Assembly: GCA_907163375.1 (NCBI GenBank)
Contig: CAJQUW010007475.1
Span: 124,001-188,000, forward strand
Reading direction: 5' to 3'
From: Prostheceraeus crozeri
Taxonomy: Eukaryota; Platyhelminthes; Polycladida; Euryleptidae
DNA length: 64,000 nt
Part shown: positions 11,901 to 23,947 of the stretch, piece by piece
Numbering within the stretch: position 1 is the stretch's first letter
Layout of the letters: each line of letters starts with the position of its first letter
The notes under the pieces: model-generated
The model's input: the letters and a program-made list of their open reading frames with translations, nothing else
What the model was told of the DNA's origin: nothing
Database searches by the model: none
Position numbers and translations under genes: made by a program

Positions 11901-14772
11901 TACTGAAATACGTATAAAGGCAAGTCTACTCAACTAAAGACGGTAAGGGAAATAAATTAAAACTTATAAACGATTTAATTTTTATCAAACAAGAAAGAAA
12001 CCTAAAAAACCAAAATTAAGTTTGCTATGTATGGAGTCATCAGGGAGGAACCATGTGGCTGCATGAAGCAAGGTTTCGGCCCCTAACCTCCAACCTATAC
12101 CACATGGCGGGGCCAGGCCAACCATATCGAATGTACGATATGGAAGGTCTCTCCAAGCCTGAGGAAACATAGCAGAACCAAAACGAAAATAAATTTTTTA
12201 ATATATTAGGACAAAAGGACGCACTTGAAACTAGAAGAGGTTATCTTAGCCCAACATGCCAATGATGGATGGCATCTGGTGGGGTGAAAAACAACCAAAC
12301 TTAAAAACGAGGAACCTATTCTTGGAGAAGGACTTAAGGCAAGAATTAATCAGCAAATTATTCTTATAACCCCGTCCTTTAAAGATATCAAAAATGCCCT
12401 TAGCTCTTGATATGAAGGCGGAAGCATCAGAAGAAATCCTAGCGAATCTGATGAGTTGGGCAGCAAAGATGTTTAAGCCAGTGTTCAAAGGCATGTTACT
12501 CTCCGGGAAAGTATACAGCACCACTGGGAAGCTGAACTCATCAACCTTATGGTAAACCTCTGTGATGTAATGGCCACCATCTTCGATCCTGATTTTAACA
12601 TCCAAATAATTAACACATTTGTTGTTGTCCCCGCTTCTGCAAGCCAAGAGATCTACCGGGTAGATTTCAGGAAGGATCTTATCAAAATGTTTGAAGTTAA
12701 ACACACATCGACATACCTAGTGGTACGAGAGAGAAGTTTGGCTAAGCCAAATCTCTTACTCGCTAGGAGTCCCCTCACAAAATAAAACTCCCTGTAAGCC
12801 AAAAACAGGTCAGCTAAGAGCGAGCTGGAATTCCCACCCATAGGTATGCCTCGAATTTGCTTGAAGACAAGTCCCCCGAAAGTGACAAAAGTGTTATTCA
12901 GGATAAAACTAATTGCATTAAGGAATTGGGTTTTGGACCAGCAGTGATACCCTCTGTATTTTTTATTCGAGAAGAAGGTTCTATAATAGCCAATGCAAAT
13001 AAAGCTCTTGGAACTGCTAAAAATTAACTCACATAAGTCTTTCAAGGACTCCATAACCTGGTCTAAATTAAGATTCGTATAGAGTGTGGAGAAATCATAA
13101 ACTTGTAAGGAGTGGCAATTCAAACACGACATCCTGTCAAGGAATTCCCCAGAAGAGTTAATGCTCCAGAAGGCGTTCACACCAGAATTATGCTTGATGG
13201 AAAGGCAATAACTACTAAACTTGTCCCGGATCAATTGCAAACCTTTGTTCACCAGTATGGCCAAATCTTTGGAAGTGCTGTTCCTAGCACCAGCTATGAA
13301 TCAACTTTTATACGGATTTTTGTGCAATTTAGGTATCCAGAAAAGTTTAGGTAAAACCATAAATTTATCTTTAACCGTTATGCCAAAGGAATCCTTAAGG
13401 GTGGTGCAATGTTCGGCAATTATGTCATTAATGGAAGAAATTACTGGTGCGTAAGTCTGATTACCAACAGCATTGAAACATCTAAGGTCAAAGCCTAGTT
13501 CGTTCAAGAGGACAATGAGGTAATACTTCTTACACACAATGACAAAATTGTTGGCGGCCTTATCCGCCGGAGTAATGACGTAATTCTTCTGAAAGTTTGA
13601 GATGAAGTTTTTACACTCCTTAGATCTTAGTAACTCGTGCGAATGCAAAGATGGAAAGCTAGAACTTAGGAAGGAAATGCGATTTTTAATTATCTTAAGG
13701 ACAGCCTCCGACCAATTCTGGAAGTCAGAATTCTTAAGGGCGTATTTTCTACAAGACTTTTCAATAAATGCAACTAATGCATTTTTAACACTGACTCTAA
13801 CAAAATCCCAAGACTTGTGAATAGGCTCCCTATAATTGGTGTCCTTAGCCATCAAATCCCTAAGTTTTGGGTTGGATATAATACTCAAGTCACCAGTAAC
13901 CACGTGTGAAGCGGGCTTGTAGCAGAAGATAGAATCAGAACAAAGACAAGTCTTGCTAATAAATTCTCTGATTTCATCAATAGAAGTATTCTTCAAGATC
14001 TGGTTGTAATTGAAGTGTTTCCGACCAATAGGGATGGTGTATTTAAAAAAAACCTGTAGTGGACATTTACTACGAATTGGATTAGGCAACATACTGTTGA
14101 CATGTGAATCAGTGAAAATGGAAGAAACTTTTAAGAGGTCTACTTCTTTGCACTCAAAAGGGATAATAATAACTTCCCTGTCGACCTTATCAACGGAATC
14201 TTCGACTTTTAAGAATCTCGAACAGAAGGATTCAACTAGATACGAGCAGGTACCCGGCTTCCTAAGAGTAAAAGCAAGAAGTTGCTTAAGTGTGGTACGA
14301 CTAAGAGATTTTAGAGTGATGTAAAATTCGTAAAACATGTTGGAAAAACAAAGGCTATTAATTTTATCGTAGAGAGACTCCAAGGATTTAGTCAAGACAT
14401 TTCTCTTATTACTGCGAATCCCATGCCCTCTAGGTCTTCTAAGGACTGGAGAAGAGAAGTACTGCTTATGTAAGGAACCTTTGGAGACACAACCAAAACC
14501 TTGAATTCTATCGTTCAAGCCAAGTGGGAAGATTGTACATAGTGTTTTAATCCAAAAATCCTCCCTCTTCAGAAGCTCCCTATCCCTAAGGTCAGAATTA
14601 TCAGAGAAGTTGGAATCTACATGGTCTATAATTTGCAACTTAATGTTGCAAAAATTATGACCATCTTGCCTAAAGTGCTCATAAAGGAAAGTAGTGGGTT
14701 TTGAGGATGCATGGTGACGGTGACCATTCAACCTAGCATTTAAAGATTGGGTGGTTTTGCCAACATATTGGA
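11900..14772 (-). mobile_element. Penelope-like retroelement (Naiad/Chlamys-type), 5' truncated
   Basis: A minus-strand retroelement inserted inside the RAG1-like transposon. Its coding region occupies 12,246-14,769, with a probable 3' tail down to roughly 11,900. The 5' junction lies near 14,772, where the coding sequence stops abruptly inside the GIY-YIG motif; plus-strand flank there shows three TTGACTAAT-like repeats. Domain order is endonuclease first, then reverse transcriptase. This permuted order is known for the Naiad/Chlamys Penelope-like elements, as opposed to the classical order with the nuclease at the C terminus. The far 3' boundary is an estimate. No terminal repeat or target duplication was found. 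Confidence 0.75.
12246..14769 (-). pseudogene. Penelope-like polyprotein: GIY-YIG endonuclease then reverse transcriptase
   Basis: Reading leftward from 14,769, the protein opens at QYVGKTTQSLNARLNGH (YIG box and catalytic Arg), then RELLKREDFWIKTL (catalytic Glu region) and GLND. The GIY half of the motif is lost with the 5' truncation. A long linker follows, then RT features: TPADKAANNFVIV and PKLFWIPKLHKNP around 13,320-13,560, DFSTLYTNL (motif A) near 13,090, GIPMGGNSSSLLADLF (motif B) near 12,840, a YVD-type motif C near 12,710, and a thumb segment ending at 12,246. The open frame changes about twice, so it is no longer one protein. The product would reverse transcribe its own RNA at a nick made by the GIY-YIG domain. 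Family call rests on domain order and on motifs recalled from this group. Confidence 0.8.
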
Positions 14773-14969
14773 CTAATTGACTAATATTGACTAATCATGA
14801 AATGACAATGCAGTCATGCTGCTGCTGCATGCGCGTGGGTGGTCTCTATCTGCAATCGTCGATTTGTTTACACCGCAAGCATTGTTCATTCCAATCACTA
14901 CACTGAACAGCTTGAGATTGTTTTACTTGATTGTTGTCATTGCTTTCATTAGCACATCATACATGTATC

Positions 14970-17021
14970 ATGGCATGTGCATCACATAGTAACTTCAAGT
15001 TAACACATGATGAAAGTCTACAAAGAGTTTGTTTACTTTGTTTTCGCAGAGATAAGTCATCGATGAGGCTTCTCACGGAAGATAATCACAGACTAATCAA
15101 TGAGTATGTCTTCTCTGGTTATGAGAAAGAGGACAACCGTCTTCCAAAAGCAATTTGTGGTACATGTCGAGTAGCTCTGTCCGAGTTTTCTAATGGAAAA
15201 TTTAGTAGACACATTGATTTGTTCGATTGGGAAAGAAGCCAACTATTGCGCTACCAGATCATCATCGATAACAACTGATTGTGAATGTCTTGTATGCGTA
15301 GCGGCTCATTCAAACTGTACAGTCAAAGATTCTTCCACGAAGAGAATGAGAGGGCGGCCACGATCGTCCTCACGAGCTGATACAGATATTCCAGATGGTA
15401 TCAAACTTTTTTCATTGTGTCTGTCAAAAATAGGACGAAGACTCAAGCACATCTGCACTAGATCAACTTTGACGTATAACATGCGATCAATTATTGATGA
15501 CTGTCAAAACGATAGGATGGCAGAGCAGATCACTCATTCTTTCATGAAAGACAAAGAAAACATGACACTAGTAACTTCACCTAGGGTTGGTCGACCTTTG
15601 ATGTTATGCAAACAAGTTAGTCCAGGTAGACCCGGTCTTGAGGACAGTCCTTCCACATTGACTGATCGAAACATTTCGAATATTCAAAATAATTTGAATC
15701 TGAGTCATAGAAAGACGTTGAAACTGTGTTCCGAAATAAGATCTGTAGACAGGAACATTGTAGAACAGAATGTTTCCAGACATTTGACAGATATTGACCG
15801 ATCTCTCAGCGACTATTTTGATGTCAAACCTTTAGACTTCAAAAGAATTGAGCAGAATGTTGTTACACAGACCCAGTCACACCTGCAGTCTATTGCAAAG
15901 ACATTCTAGGACTTATTCAAGCAGTCTGCTGTGAGAGAGGACTAGAAAAACATCACTCCATGATCAAAGTACTCATTGACGGCGGCGGTGGTTTCCTGAA
16001 GATTTCGTTGACAATTTCAGACTCGATTCAGCAGACATCGTCATCAGACTACTTGCACACAGGTGTTAAAAAGTTGATCATCGTATCAGTTGCTCCAAAC
16101 GTCCAAGAAAATTATTCAAATGTGATGAAGCTTTGGATCACGTCAGATCTTGATCGTCTCACCTGTAGTGATGATGTGAATGTCACAATAGCCTGTGATT
16201 TGAAGCTCGGCAACTGTCTTCTATGTCTGATGAGTCACGGCGCCACCTACCCGTGTTGCTGGTGTAATTCACATAAGGACTCTCTGATAGAGAAAGGAGA
16301 AGCATCAAAAGCATCAAAAAGATCAAAGCATTTCGAAAGCGTGGTTCATCCTTCGATAGAAAAGACAGCGAACCCTGATTCTCCAATTTTACTGATGCTG
16401 CCACCCCCTGAATTGCATTTGCTGACAGGACCTTTCGGCACAATCTTTGAGGCAATCCTCCGTGTTTGGCCTCAAGCGGATGCTTGGTTACAAAAGTGTC
16501 ATGTCCAGAGAAATCCTCAACATGGAGGCTGTTTTACCGGCAATTCATGCATGCAGCTACTGAACAAAATTGACATGCTTGCTTCCATGTGTCCCATCAC
16601 TTGCCTTCCACATGTGAGGACTTTGCGCTGTTTTCTCCAGGTAAGAAAACATCTCGAAATTTCGAATTTCATGTTTCATTTACGTCATGTATAGCCTGAT
16701 CAATTGTTGCAGGTTGTCAACGCTTGCGATGGGACAGAGCTACGCGATGACTTCCGAGAACAGATCGATCAATTTGCAGAATCATACCGGTATCTCAACA
16801 TCAGGGTGGCGCCAAAAATTCACGCCGTGCTGCACCATGTGCGTGAGTTTTGCACGATGACGAATACAGGTTTAGGCAAGTGGTCGCAGCAAAGCGGCGA
16901 GGCTGTTCACTATGACTTCCTGAAAATATGGGAAAACTACAAAAGAAAATCAACTGGTCATGATGAATATGCGCCGAGACTATGCAAAGCTGTTTGCGCT
17001 TACAACGGGCGCCATGTATGA
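14970..17021 (+). pseudogene. RAG1/Transib-like transposase gene, frame-disrupted
   Basis: Start chosen at 14,970 (MACASHSNFK); an upstream ATG at 14,931 is possible. N-terminal region: CLLC and, 39 residues after its last Cys, CGTC, resembling the RAG1 N-terminal Cys pairs. Next comes a CECLVC cluster, an RGRPR basic box, and a second C/H-rich stretch. From about 15,890 the core reads KVLIDGGGGFLKI (candidate first Asp), ACDLKLGN, YPCCWC (zinc pair), PPPELHLLTGP, then after a 72 bp phase-0 intron, APKIHAVLHHVREF and GKWSQQSGEAVHYDF. The last segment aligns by eye with RAG1 around its catalytic Glu962, the E seven residues into W-x5-E. The second acid would be E in PPELHLL, not D. The frame shifts near 15,250 and near 15,890, so this copy looks inactive. 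Assignment to the RAG1 branch is inference. Confidence 0.7.
16641..16712 (+). other. Spliceosomal intron in the RAG1-like gene
   Basis: CTCCAG|GTAAGA at the 5' side and a TTGCAG|GTTGTC acceptor give a 72 bp phase-0 GT-AG intron. Removing it joins CFLQ to VVNACDG in the same frame and skips an in-frame stop at 16,692. Confidence 0.85.
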
Positions 17022-17179
17022 TCGCTCAATTTACTTTTACTTTTGTTAGTTTAACAATACAACTTTGTTGACCCACGCTTATATTTCTATTTCTTGAATT
17101 CTACATTTACATCATTTTTATTGTACATTCATTTATACATATACATTCATTTCTATCATTTTGTGTTAGTATTCATGTG

Positions 17180-17841
17180 ACATACTGTACAATGTATTCA
17201 ATCACTCCAATAAATCAGATCGATACTGATAAATATCTTGCCTTTATCTTATCCTATAAGAGTGCGAAATTTGAATTCAACGCACCATTTTCGGTAGTAG
17301 CATTTATTATTCTGGCATTCCCAAATGCATTTTTAACAAAATCAATCACACCAATCAGTCTGATTGATACTGATCAATATCTTGTCCCTATCTTGATGTT
17401 GACCTATCAGGCATAAATTTGATGTAAAATTCGAATTCTACGTTATAAGTTAGACTAGGATTCATTTTTGCGACATTCCTAGGTGAGTTTTTAGTAAAAT
17501 CAATCACACCAATCAATACTGATCAATACTGATCAATATCTTGCCTCTATCTTCATATTGACTCATCAGCGAAAGATTTTGATGCCATATTCGAATTCTA
17601 CGTTGCAAATTAGGTTAGAATTCATTCTTGTAGCATTTCTAGATGCATTTTTCAACAAAATCAATCACCAATAGTCAATCGGATCGATGTTGATCAATAA
17701 ATCGGCTGTATCTTTTGAATAGCTAGATGAAAGATTTTCGAACTTAAAAATTCAGAATTCTTGTTAAATTTTGGTCTAGTATCAACTTTCTGTTTTTATG
17801 GACATTTTTCTTTCCCAAAAAGTTGATCTGTGCGCACCGTG
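17180..17841 (-). repeat. Right terminal inverted repeat with subterminal units
   Basis: Mirror image of 10,971-11,480, but with one extra tandem unit. Unit heads (reverse of ATTGATCAGTATC) lie near 17,225, 17,372, 17,530 and 17,695. The outer 330 bp are nearly identical to the left end. The unit-number difference, three versus four, makes the two ends asymmetric in length. Confidence 0.85.
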
Positions 17842-17924
17842 GGCGAGAGACAGTGCTAGAAAGTGAATCGTTAGTGACAAGCTAATTTCAATGGGTGAAT
17901 GATGCTGCTAGAGATTTGTTAGCT

Positions 17925-18423
17925 TAGCAGTCAGGGCTCCTCCCATCTTCTTAATGTGTGCCCTACACGGTTTTTCTCAAGTCTCTACCAGACAAGAAAA
18001 TTTCCCATCCTTCTTCAAACATATGAGTACATTTTCGATTTTAATAGGCGCTTTGGAGGAGCCATCACAAATGATTAACGTGAGGCTAAGAGGTAATATT
18101 TTCACACAAAATAGTATTTCATTTTGTCTCTGATGTGACCTTTGGTGCGTATGATTGAGGCTAGGATGAAGACTTGTCTTCTCTACTAAATCACCGAGTG
18201 AAAAGACGATCCTTTTTCACTATCACTTTTCACATGCAGCGGTGTCTCCGGCTTTTGTTCAACGGAGTAAGTTGACATCAAGACAGTGACAGCTACGCAC
18301 AAGAATAAATAATTTGTTTGTATCAGGTCTAGTTATTGCCCGGAGTCCGGAGTCCTATCTTTTGATAGGACTCCGACTCCAGCAGAAATGTTACGACTCA
18401 GGGACTCCGACTCCGCACCCCTG
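17925..18423 (+). mobile_element. hAT-type non-autonomous element with GAGTCGGA end, copy 1 (left-truncated)
   Basis: Aligns over about 490 bp with 40,925-41,418 in the same orientation, starting at GGGCTCCTCC and ending in a (G)GACTCCGACTCCGCACCCCTG terminus. Read inward the end is CAGGGGTGCGGAGTCGGA, a hAT-like terminus. The left end seen in the 40.7 kb copy is missing. The copies look about 75-80% identical by eye, so the family is old. Confidence 0.65.
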
Positions 18424-21400
18424 TCAGCAGTGTTTCTGTGCGGTCGCCTTGGTAACCAACCGCCAACAATTATTCCAAGGATTACCTGTTTCACAATTAG
18501 ATGATAAACGTAATTACATGACAACTTTTGAAGCGAGATGACTACAATACTTTGAATATATCATAAAATCTGCTTCTAAATAAAGTCGAAGCTCGTTAAT
18601 TCGGACACTGATAAACCATACTTCGGTTAATCGGGTGTTCATTTGGTGTGCATCCTTAATTTGCAAACATTTGGTGTTGCCAGAGACCCCAAAGGGAATT
18701 AATGTTGTGCTTTTTAATGGTACTTACAGGGTTAAGCTGTCCATGTCTTTAATTGTCCTCTCTTCTTGTAGTGGTTTGCTAGAGAAAATATGGCTAGCTG
18801 AGCTGATACTGAGATTGAACTATCCTTTGCTGGCGGCTGCGGTGGGAGCCACCTTTGCAGTGCTATGATCCTTGTAATTTATTGCCAAATCTGTCACAGA
18901 TTCATCCAAGAATTCATAGACCGTTGCTCCCTTGAAGCCCATGTTAGAGAAATTTGGATATTAAATTGATAATTGCGATCTCAATACAACTCAAATCACA
19001 TTCGTGAAATTCTGTCTAATTTGTCAAAGAAATCCCATTTCCCGATTAATCGTAGACAAATAAAAAATACTTCAACTTCAAGAATATATTATTATTTTGA
19101 TATTTTGACAGAAAAATACCAACAGACCATTGTGTCTATTATTACAAACCGTTGTTAGCAATTTTTATTATGTTGCATACTTAGGTATACAATTATTTAT
19201 TATATCTATAAATTATATTTTTATATTCATTTTTCATAAACTGTAGTTTAGCGTATTGCATCAATTCCATCATTTTCGAATGAATTCACTTTCTCACACA
19301 TGCTTGAATGATTACTTAAGTATTTATGGACAGCGAGAATGAGGCATGCTCAATTCAGACAATTACTTGATGCAGATTGTAGCAGCCGACATCAGAAACA
19401 CAGCAATGGCTGTGATTTTGTTAATGTACTTTTGAATCAAGGTAATCTCGTTGACCTTTCACTGGCCATAATCAAAAATGTTTTAATCGCACATCAGAAA
19501 TGCGTAAAACACAAGCAACGGCAGATGAAGTTCCACCAACCGGGAGATGGTTGCTCATTGTCTCATAAGAAATAGTTCGAATGATTTGCGAAAGGAAAGA
19601 ACATCAATCGTTCATTGGAATCGTCCAATGGCCACGTGATGTGAACAGGAGGGACGAGAAAAATAGCTCGACAAATTTGAGTTTAAATTATCGGAGATCA
19701 CGTGACAGGATAAGCAAAGGAATATCAACATTGTTTGAAAACTTTCACTGAAAAAATCATCATTTTGAGAAATCTCAAGGTTTCTGTATCAACACAGAAA
19801 ATTGTCAGCCGAAGGCAAACGGTGACTTCAAGATGTTCTTAGAACTTTTCTTGTCTCCTTATCTTGTTCTCCACGGACTGATAGCCGATAAATCTGCTCA
19901 ACATGATCTTCAAACAAGAACTAGACGAAGAATTCTGCGGATTTTGTGTCTAATTCGTTATCATTGATGTCCCTAGCAGAAATGCTCACCCTTCGGGCCT
20001 TTGAATGAGCCCAGAGGGGAAGTTCATACGTTAACGTGCATCCAAATTCCATCGTGACCGCTGAACTCACAGAATGAATTTGGCTGAGATAGGCGGTGTA
20101 CTAGAAATGCAATCACTAACTGTATGGCTGTACAAAAAGTAAGAAAGAAACCTTTTATGTGTTAATCCCATTCTTTGAGCTTTCGTGCATTACTTGATAT
20201 TTCTTGTGAATTCGGTCAAAAAGCTCCGATCAATGCGAATCCTTCAGACTTGGGACTTGAAGAATAAAGATAGCTGTGCTCAAATTTTAGGAATAAAGTA
20301 GAACTGTCTGGTTAACAGCTTAAAGATAGCAGGACAGGAGAAGTTTGTCAACTGACCCGCAGAGCGCAGCAATTATTGAGGCCAGATGGAGTTCTTCGCG
20401 TCATTTATTTTGACGCACCCAATTGGTAAAACCTTATAACTTGATGCAGTCCGAAAGCACCCAACTGTATATAGACATTTAGTATTGAGATAAAATTGCC
20501 TTCATTTTTAACGAAGTAGAAGTATTCCTCTGTCGCCGAGGAACTTCGCGGCTCCTTCATTCCGCTCGCATGTTCTTCATCGAGAATATCAGCAAGCAGA
20601 GTGAACACTTTCACAAGGCTACACTGTCACTGGCCACTGTTATAAGCAAGCAAGATGGGACAATTCATTCTGTGTCCATTTTTATCCTTTCCAATAAATA
20701 ATTTGTTTTGATGTCTTATCATGTTATTTTGTTTCACATTTGTCACCTCTGTCAACGATAATTGCGATCCAAGATCAATGTGTCCGCCATATTGGAGGTG
20801 CCGAGAGCGAGTGATAAGTCAAGGACAGCCTTCCCTTCCCCACCCAACCCTCGGTTCGTGCGTGAGTGTTAAGGACAAACATAGTATAGCCTCAAGAACT
20901 CTGCAGGGTGCATTATCAGCACCTCTCAATTACAAGCTAGACAATTGGAATTGAGAAGTTCAATTTACAAGAACTTCTCAAACTTCATGCTACGAGTTGT
21001 CACAAACTAAATCTGTCTGTCGAAACACTGAAGACTGAAATGTCAGCCACTACGTCTGTTTACGTTGACGATGAATTTCCTGAAAACGTAAAAATGTCCT
21101 ACAGATTGCAGACTTGTAAACTTAGTGTTTGTGAAATACCAATGCTGACGCGAGAATAGATTTATCGTTTCAAATTCGTTGTAAATTGACCGCTGTAGAA
21201 GTGGAATGTTTGAAATGCTATGATAAAAGTTCACCAATCCATAGCGGGATCGCAGTTTCTAATTACACTCTCACATCGACTTGAGTAATGCAGCGTTGTC
21301 TGCTCAAGTTGTTCCTTGAGTGACATGAAGAGCAGCTAAGCATGCAAAAATTCAATACAACTAGCATAAGGAGAGGTCAACATGGTCACTCATTTCCCTT

Positions 21401-23845
21401 TGTTCTTTCGGAAGTGCATTGTTCTCATCGTTCTCAAATCTTGAAAGCAATGATCTTGACAGTGTTTCAACTTGGTTGATAGATTAAAACACTGCTTTCC
21501 ACACTACCTTCCATACTATAGGAACGCTGTTGTGGTTTTGATTACCAATTATGTACTGTACTTTTCAGAACAGATCATTTGAATCGACGTAATTGGCGGT
21601 AATTGTCGCATTTTCTGTAAACGCACAATAATAAATCCGAGCAGGATTATTGAGGACATGTTCCAGGCTTTTTGTAATTTACATGAAGGGCATACCATTG
21701 AAATTCAGCGAATCAAGCTTCATAAATTTTTGAGGTTATGGCGACATGGAAATGTAGTCCATGAGGGAACGTGGGAGTGTAAAATGGTAAATCTACCAAG
21801 AAGCTGCCTCAAATTCCAAATTTGTAAAATGAATCAAAATCTTAATGCAAAACAGGAGGTCGTTCCATGTTTCCCATACGCACCACAACCAAAGTACAAG
21901 TTTTAGAAGAACAAAGTATACATAGGCAGCACTAGATGGGCTGCAGATAGAAATACCATTTAATGAGTAAAGTTCGTTAGCTTTTAGACACAACGAAATG
22001 TACAATGTCAGTTGTACTGACAACTCATGCATACTCACTTCTTAATGTCACAACGTCTTAAATGCATACTCACGTCACACGTGAAAGTGTCAAATATAGA
22101 TGTCATTGTTGTCTTTCGTAATTTCGTTATTAACTTTATAATAGTTTCCCTAATGTTAATTTGTCTTCCTTGGAGCATGATCCTTTGGAACTCGAACAGT
22201 GTTTTGTTCCCAGTGAATCAGACAGTCTCAGCAACCTGGGCGCCCGTTAATTTATAAGAATTCACCTCGGAAATTGTAACTTCAATTCCATCGCATTCCA
22301 TCGCATGGAGGGCAGTAGTCATTGACCTCATCTTTACCTTTATTAGCTCCTTCGTCGTAAAGCGCTCATATCTGCTGCTCACTCTGCTTTACAACAACTT
22401 CCCATAGTCCCTGTGCATTATCAAGCTGTGATACAATACAGGGCTGCAGTGATTATTAGCTGACTTCAATGTGTGCGAAGCCAGAAAGAATCATGAGCCG
22501 CTGAAACAGCGCTGATTGCCAAAGGGGTAGCCAAAGCTGAAATCATGACAAGTTGATGACTAAGACAAAGAACTGACTATTTTGATAGATCATTCCTTCA
22601 TAGAACAGCAGAGTTGAGGAATAAGCTTCCTTTGGAGGTATTTCCAACAGTTGTCAGTGTTGAAGCATTCAAAATGCCTATCAAGAAGCTTCCACTAAGC
22701 ACCACGAAGAGCTGATATGAAGGGTCTCTTCTATGTATTTCTGTTACATTATCTTGGTTTTTAATGCTATCGCCTCCTTCGCTTCTTCCGTTTTTACTCC
22801 TCTTAGTTACACTATCATTAGCTATCACCTTGAGGTAGCTATTATACATTTTGCATCCCCACGTCTGTCCATTCACTTTTCTACTACCTTATTTTTAGTG
22901 TTTCTGCTTTTACCATGATATATATGAGTTAGGCCTACACATGTTTTTACTATACTAATGCACAAATACTTAGCTATTCAGTTGTATTACATTTTCATTC
23001 CCAATCCTGACATAATCTCTGGCTTTAATCCAGAAATCTGAATTTACCCCCATTGACATGATTAAAGGTAAACGCTTCAATCTTATCATTTTCAAAATTA
23101 TAATTTCATGATATCGTCGAAATTTCAAATTTCGCTTCGATTGTGCTTCTTTACGATGATTGCAATAGTTCGCAATAATGATGCAAAAGTTCTGAGAACT
23201 TCATCTCATCAATTTATATTATTGCAATAATTTATTAAAACAAAGTCGACAATATCGCTACAGCGACAATTAAACATCAAATTACTTAGCATCATAGATG
23301 TCTAATATTAATACAGGAAACGCATCCATCCAAAGTAATTAAGAAAATAATATTGTAATTTGAAATCAAATTTTGTCTGAAGCAAATTTTTCTTCGATAT
23401 ATTTCAAATAATTGTGCAGAAAGTTGCTTCAATTTGTAAACGCCTCCAACTTTTGACTAAAGGAAATTGGGTTTCTAGACTTGTGCGGAGGTAGCAATAA
23501 GCTTGACAGTCAATGATCGATTTCTTTGCAAGCAACTCTTAACAGTTTTATGCAAAATTACGTCGTCGAAACAGTCGAAGCTCGATGAGATGTATTCAAT
23601 CATTAATTTCGTATATTCTTCGCAATAACAGTTTCTCGACCGGAAGAACATGGTTTCTAGCTATGTTTGACGACAGACATTGCATTTAATTGATTAAGAA
23701 TAAGCATTATTGCTATTTTAACGTGGAAATAATGAAGATAGGAGTGCTTGGTTCATTGATTGGAGCCACAAATCTCTCGAACTGTTTGATTACTTACTAC
23801 ATGAATAACACGGGAAATATTTCACTGTCTGTAGGCCAATCCATA
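18424..23845. other. 5.4 kb without a recognisable gene
   Basis: AT-rich with scattered random open frames up to 92 codons. Near 18,583-18,640 the sequence AGCTCGTTAATTCGGACACTG followed by CGGTTAATCGGG resembles pogo/Tigger-type terminal sequence, but no partner end was found. A stretch at 22,600-22,720 reads weakly like an old coding relic. Nothing else is supported. Confidence 0.4.
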
Positions 23846-23947
23846 GAGTAAAGTAAGTAAGTAAGGCGTATATTTCAGTGTAAATGACAATCAACGATAT
23901 ATCACAAATCAATAAGGACATAAAGAAATTACAAGAAGCTTTTTGAG

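Larger units (their letters stand above)
10971..17841 (+). mobile_element. RAG1/Transib-like DNA transposon with long inverted ends
   Basis: A 6,871 bp element. Both ends open with CACGGTGC(T/G)CACAGATC and are flanked by GGCG (10,967-10,970 and 17,842-17,845). The outer 330 bp of the two ends differ by only about three substitutions and a 2 bp indel, so insertion was recent. The inner parts of the ends carry repeated units, three on the left and four on the right. The only gene with the expected properties is the plus-strand RAG1-like gene at 14,970-17,021. A Penelope-like element is nested between the left end and this gene. The CAC-starting terminus, GC-only duplication and RAG1-like core together point to the RAG/Transib branch of DDE elements. 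From memory it resembles the N-RAG-TP element described in Aplysia; that identity is an inference. Confidence 0.8.

Noticed and set aside
12030-12110. Possible hammerhead ribozyme in the Penelope-like 3' tail (CTGATGA and CCGAAACC on the minus strand)
   Set aside because: The two core words are in the wrong order and spacing for a closed three-stem hammerhead, and I could not draw the required stems. Such ribozymes are known in Penelope-like elements, so a covariance-model search would decide.
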